The translations under genes were made by a program, and so were the position numbers. A stretch of 64,000 nucleotides of DNA, taken from the NCBI RefSeq assembly GCF_024649945.1, contig NZ_JANKMS010000002.1, positions 1 to 64,000 on the forward strand, read 5' to 3'. Shown here in pieces: positions 60,797 to 64,000 of this stretch; the first letter of the stretch is position 1; each line of letters opens with the position of its first letter. Below the pieces are notes generated by a model that was given only the letters and a program-made list of their open reading frames with translations, searched no databases and was not told the origin of the DNA. The stretch is from Flavobacterium panacis (lineage in GTDB: Bacteria > Bacteroidota > Bacteroidia > Flavobacteriales > Flavobacteriaceae).

Positions 60797-61588
60797 GTGA
60801 CAAAAGACACTATCATACAAAACATAAAGGCTTTAAAGAGTCATTCACATATAAATTACGGTATTAAAACCAAAACAGAAGACTTTACGGAAAAGCTTTT
60901 TTATACTCTTTTTGATTCAAATGCTTCTCTTGATGAAAGTATTGATGAATTAGAAATACGCTTTAAAGAAATTGCGGTTTTAGCTTGCAAAAAACCTCAA
61001 AATTTATGCGAATCCATTTGGGACAGATTTCTTGAAAAACTTCCAGGTGTTTTAGAAAAACTAAATCAGGATGCAGAATATATCTTAGAAAATGATCCAG
61101 CTTCAAACAGCATTGACGAAGTATATTTAGCTTATCCCGGTTTTTACGCCATCGCTATTTACAGATTAAGTCACGAATTGTACAATTTAGATTTACTTCT
61201 TTTCTCTCGACTAATGAGCGAATATGCGCATAGAATTACTGGAACTGATATTCATGCCGGAGCCGATATTGCCTCTCCGTTTTTTATTGATCACGCAACT
61301 GGAATCGTAATTGGAGAAACTACTGTGATCAAAAAACATGTAAAAATTTATCAAGGTGTTACGCTTGGTGCATTGAGTGTAAGCAAAGAGATGAAAAATG
61401 CAAAAAGACACCCAACAGTCGAAGCAAATGTCTGTATTTATGCTAATGCAACCATTTTAGGAGGTGAAACTATAATAGGTAAAAACAGTATTGTTGGGGG
61501 AAATGCCTGGGTTACGAAATCTATTCCTGAAGATTCGATCGTTTTAAATACCACTACAACTGAAGTTAAAATAAAAGAAAAAAAATAA
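60797..61588 (+). CDS. cysE: Serine O-acetyltransferase
   Basis: 263 aa from the GTG at 60797, left-handed beta-helix acetyltransferase that makes O-acetylserine. HRITGTDIHAGADIASPFFIDHATGIVIGETTVI (about residues 146-180), GVTLGALSV and KRHPTVEANVCIYANATILGGETIIG are the CysE motifs. A longer frame from a GTG at 60731 is possible, but it adds 22 hydrophobic residues overlapping a -7-like TACTTTTA. It is followed after one nt by the cysteine synthase gene. Confidence 0.9.
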   Translation: MTKDTIIQNIKALKSHSHINYGIKTKTEDFTEKLFYTLFDSNASLDESIDELEIRFKEIAVLACKKPQNLCESIWDRFLEKLPGVLEKLNQDAEYILENDPASNSIDEVYLAYPGFYAIAIYRLSHELYNLDLLLFSRLMSEYAHRITGTDIHAGADIASPFFIDHATGIVIGETTVIKKHVKIYQGVTLGALSVSKEMKNAKRHPTVEANVCIYANATILGGETIIGKNSIVGGNAWVTKSIPEDSIVLNTTTTEVKIKEKK

Positions 61589-61589
61589 A

Positions 61590-62477
61590 ATGGGTCCACA
61601 GAAATTATTAAACCTGATTGGAAACACTCCTTTGATGGAAACCGTCAATTTGGTTCAAAATAAAAATGTAAAACTACTGCTTAAGCTTGAAGGAAACAAT
61701 CCTGGCGGAAGCGTAAAAGACAGAGCTGCATACAACATGATCGCTGCTGCTCTGGAAAGAGGCGATATTAAAAAAGGGGACAAACTAATTGAAGCAACCA
61801 GCGGAAATACCGGAATTGCATTGGCCATGATTGCACAATTATTTGGCATTGAAATCGAATTGGTTTTACCTGAAGATTCTACAAAGGAAAGAACTCAAAC
61901 CATGCGTGCTTATGGCGCTACGGTTATTTTAACGCCAGCTAGCGAAGGAATTATCGGTTCTCGTGATTATGCTGACAAAAAAGTGGCTCAAGGCGGTTAT
62001 TTGATGTTAAATCAGTTTGCTAATGATGATAACTGGAAAGCACATTACAAAACAACCGGACCTGAAATATGGAATGATACGGAAGGAACTGTTACCCATT
62101 TTGTTTCGGCAATGGGAACAACCGGAACGATTATCGGAACTTCGACTTATTTAAAAGAAAAAAATCCAAATATTCAGATCGTTGGAGCACAGCCAAGTGA
62201 CGGTTCTCAGATTCCTGGAATCCGTAAATGGCCACAAGAATATCTTCCTAAAATTTTTGATGCTTCTAAAGTGGACACTGTTATTGACGTAAGCGAAGAA
62301 GAAGCACGTGCAATGACTAAAAGACTAGCTCTAGAAGAAGGCGTTTTTGCAGGAATGAGCAGCGGCGGTTCTGTTGCCGTAGCCTTAAAAATCGCCGAAA
62401 AATTAGAATCAGGAGTCGTAGTTGCCGTAATCTGCGACAGAGGAGACAGGTATTTGTCTTCGGATTTATTTGACTAA
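61590..62477 (+). CDS. cysM: Cysteine synthase B
   Basis: 295 aa, PLP enzyme joining O-acetylserine and sulfide or thiosulfate to cysteine. The PLP lysine is K43 in NPGGSVKDR; TSGNTGIALAM is at about residues 70-80, and GTTGTIIGTS near 170. The insertion pattern (KWPQEYLPKIF) suggests CysM rather than CysK. Forms an operon with cysE, linking both steps of cysteine synthesis. Confidence 0.93.
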   Translation: MGPQKLLNLIGNTPLMETVNLVQNKNVKLLLKLEGNNPGGSVKDRAAYNMIAAALERGDIKKGDKLIEATSGNTGIALAMIAQLFGIEIELVLPEDSTKERTQTMRAYGATVILTPASEGIIGSRDYADKKVAQGGYLMLNQFANDDNWKAHYKTTGPEIWNDTEGTVTHFVSAMGTTGTIIGTSTYLKEKNPNIQIVGAQPSDGSQIPGIRKWPQEYLPKIFDASKVDTVIDVSEEEARAMTKRLALEEGVFAGMSSGGSVAVALKIAEKLESGVVVAVICDRGDRYLSSDLFD

Positions 62478-62483
62478 TTAAAA

Positions 62484-62572
62484 AAGGTACTAAGCTACTA
62501 AGATACTAAGGTTCTAAGGTTTTGGAAACTTAAAAAACTTAGCTACTTAGCACCTCACAACCTTAGAAGCTA
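62484..62572. repeat. Short-period intergenic repeat between cysM and the aldo/keto reductase
   Basis: The left arm AAGGTACTAAGCTACTAAG and related units are matched by the right arm ACTTAGCTACTTAGCACC, a series of period-8 to period-9 units that could fold on themselves. It resembles the tail of the 56268 repeat. Confidence 0.75.
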
Positions 62573-62579
62573 AAAAAAA

Positions 62580-63566
62580 ATGAACTACAGAAAACTAGGA
62601 AAAACAAACTTTAATATCTCTGAAATCTCACTTGGTACTTGGCAGGTTGGAGGAAAATGGGGATCGGGTTTTGATGATAAAACTGCTGATGAACTTTTGA
62701 ACACAGCGATAGACAATGGGGTAAACTTCATTGATACAGCAGACGTTTATGAAAATGGATTAAGCGAAACTGCAGTTGGACGTGTCGTTCGTTCGAGATC
62801 TGAACGTATTTTTGTAGCTACAAAATGCGGACGTCAAATTAATCCGCATGTAAATGAAGGATATACACCGAAAGTACTTCAAAAATTTGTGGAAGACAGT
62901 TTAAAAAGAACTGGTTTAGAAACTTTAGATTTAATTCAGTTACACTGTCCGCCAACCGAAGTATATTATCGTCCAGAAATTTTTGAACTTTTTGATCGTT
63001 TAAAAGAGCAAGGAAAAATCCTTAACCTTGGTGTAAGTGTCGAAAAAGTTGAAGAAGCTTTAAAAGCGATTGAGTACGATAATGTAACAACGGTTCAGAT
63101 TATATTCAATTTATTTCGTCAGCGCCCGTCTGAATTGTTTTTCGCTGAAGCGAAGAAAAAAGACATCGGAATTATTGCAAGAGTTCCTTTAGCAAGCGGA
63201 CTTTTAACGGGTACATTCAGCGAAAAAACAACTTTTGCCCCTCAAGATCACCGTAACTTCAATCGTAACGGAGAAGCTTTTGATAAAGGAGAAACTTTTT
63301 CAGGAATCGATTATGACCTTGGACTAAAAGCAGTTGAAGCTTTAAAAGCATTATTTCCAGGATCAGAAAATCTGGCTCCAATTGCATTACAATGGATTTT
63401 AAGTTTTAACGAAATAAGCTGTATTATTCCAGGTGCTTCAAAAGTAAGCCATGTATTATCGAATTTATCCGTTTATGATACTCCACAATTAACTGCTGAA
63501 CAAATTTCGGCAATGAATAAAATCTACAACGATTACATCAAACCTTCTGTTCATCAACTTTGGTAA
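62580..63566 (+). CDS. Aldo/keto reductase
   Basis: 328 aa, NADPH-dependent oxidoreductase. GVNFIDTADVYENG provides Asp and Tyr of the catalytic tetrad (about residues 49-60). The Lys is in VATKCGR (about 83) and the His in QLHCPP (about 120). The NADPH-binding C-terminal part (ISCIIPGASKVSHV, about 280-293) is complete. Substrate unknown. It looks like a member of the YajO/YhdN-like group. Confidence 0.9.
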   Translation: MNYRKLGKTNFNISEISLGTWQVGGKWGSGFDDKTADELLNTAIDNGVNFIDTADVYENGLSETAVGRVVRSRSERIFVATKCGRQINPHVNEGYTPKVLQKFVEDSLKRTGLETLDLIQLHCPPTEVYYRPEIFELFDRLKEQGKILNLGVSVEKVEEALKAIEYDNVTTVQIIFNLFRQRPSELFFAEAKKKDIGIIARVPLASGLLTGTFSEKTTFAPQDHRNFNRNGEAFDKGETFSGIDYDLGLKAVEALKALFPGSENLAPIALQWILSFNEISCIIPGASKVSHVLSNLSVYDTPQLTAEQISAMNKIYNDYIKPSVHQLW

Positions 63567-63617
63567 TAATACCATTTAGGCATGCAAATAATATTTTTAA
63601 GTTTTTTCTCTCATAAT

Positions 63618-63642
63618 CACGCAACCATTTATGGTTTATTGC
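63618..63642. other. Inverted repeat upstream of the terminal lipoprotein
   Basis: AACCATTTATGGTT is a perfect 14-bp palindrome about 40 nt before the ATG at 63678. It may be an operator; no partner site is seen. Confidence 0.4.
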
Positions 63643-63677
63643 ATCTAGTTATAAAATACTAACCAATAAACCGTAAT

Positions 63678-64000
63678 TATGAAAAAGTTATCCTTTTTTC
63701 TGCTAACAATCTGCATGACTATTACTTCCTGCAGTAAAGACGAAAGCTCGCGAGAAGAAGAACAAGCAAGGCTTGACAAAATGTCTGATGAACTTATTGA
63801 ATATTCTCAAGTCAATTCCAAAACCTGTACTAATCCAGCAGATTGGGACATCCTAAAATATGGTGAAAGTGCTTGTTCAGGCTTCTACATTTATAACAAA
63901 AGTGTAGATGCCGCTGTTTTTAAAAAGAAAGTCGATAGCTATCGCGAAGCCAGAAGTAAGTTTGACGCTAAATGGGGTGTTTATTACGACGCTTACCCGT
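63678..64000 (+). CDS. Lipoprotein, partial at the window edge
   Basis: The first 107 codons of a lipoprotein are visible; the gene runs off the right end. A signal peptide (MKKLSFFLLTICMTIT) ends in the lipobox TSC, followed by SKDESS, an acidic lipoprotein export signal. Beyond that come a helical charged region and paired cysteines (KTCTNPADW, ESACSGFY). No family is recognised. Confidence 0.8.

Noticed and set aside
11518-62477. The two cysteine-synthase-like genes (11518 and 61590) as recent duplicates
   Set aside because: Their active-site contexts (PGHSSKDR versus PGGSVKDR) and lengths differ clearly; they are distinct subfamilies.
1-64000. tRNA, rRNA or riboswitch genes
   Set aside because: I saw no cloverleaf-like or rRNA-like stretch and no recognisable riboswitch core in the intergenic regions, though a covariance-model scan was not possible.

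Overview
The window is a chromosomal segment of an AT-rich member of the Bacteroidota, almost certainly a Flavobacterium close to the F. johnsoniae group. Supporting signs are the TAnnTTTG -7 promoter elements, the near absence of Shine-Dalgarno sequences at gene starts, lipoproteins with an acidic stretch after the lipobox Cys, a secretin-independent T6SS-type VgrG cassette, a fused ccoN/ccoO gene with a one-haem CcoP, and typical flavobacterial proteins (DUF5606, DUF2027/Smr, DUF1003). No rRNA, tRNA, CRISPR array or insertion sequence was recognised.

Layout. 1-1013: a period-7 repeat and yebC. 1037-8895: an accessory island of ten same-strand small genes with almost no core function. It includes SUKH-3-like, Imm49-like, HEAT-like and beta-propeller proteins plus a diverged paralogous family, interrupted by short orphan reading-frame tails that look like 3' remnants of lost toxin genes. 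I read it as an immunity-gene array. 9024-11190: twin secreted LamG-domain proteins. 11518-18088: amino-acid and translation housekeeping genes, with prfB carrying an intact +1 programmed frameshift. 18143-19784: a small membrane-protein operon under a TetR regulator with two matching palindromic operators. 19948-23159: acyl-CoA carboxylase beta subunit, DoxX protein and two unknown membrane-anchored proteins.

23427-29227 (minus strand) is a VgrG effector/immunity cassette: vgrG, a 58-aa gene, two tandem DUF2931 genes and a DUF2235 (Tle1-like) lipase. Between the two DUF2931 genes lies the first 26 codons of a second, deleted DUF2235 gene, showing that the immunity-effector pair was duplicated and the effector half of one copy was lost. 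29453-40347 is the microaerobic respiration block: hemN, the cco operon (ccoS-ccoNO-ccoQ-ccoP-ccoG-ccoH and a TauE/SafE-like protein), ccoI and a Crp/Fnr regulator. Three promoters in this block carry an FNR-like palindrome exactly 22 nt upstream of the -7 element, so the regulator probably activates its neighbours.

40344-63566 is mostly housekeeping: mazG, def, mqo, ruvX, dapD, tsaC, a cysteine desulfurase, and a cysE-cysM pair. It also holds a small cell-envelope cluster (GT9, GT2, WaaP-like kinase, GT4, DUF5672) and single envelope proteins such as an LtaS-like sulfatase, a FUSC protein, lipoproteins and DUF1003. The last gene, a lipoprotein, runs off the right edge. Several intergenic gaps hold short-period (7-9 nt) repeats arranged as imperfect inverted pairs, often at convergent gene ends.
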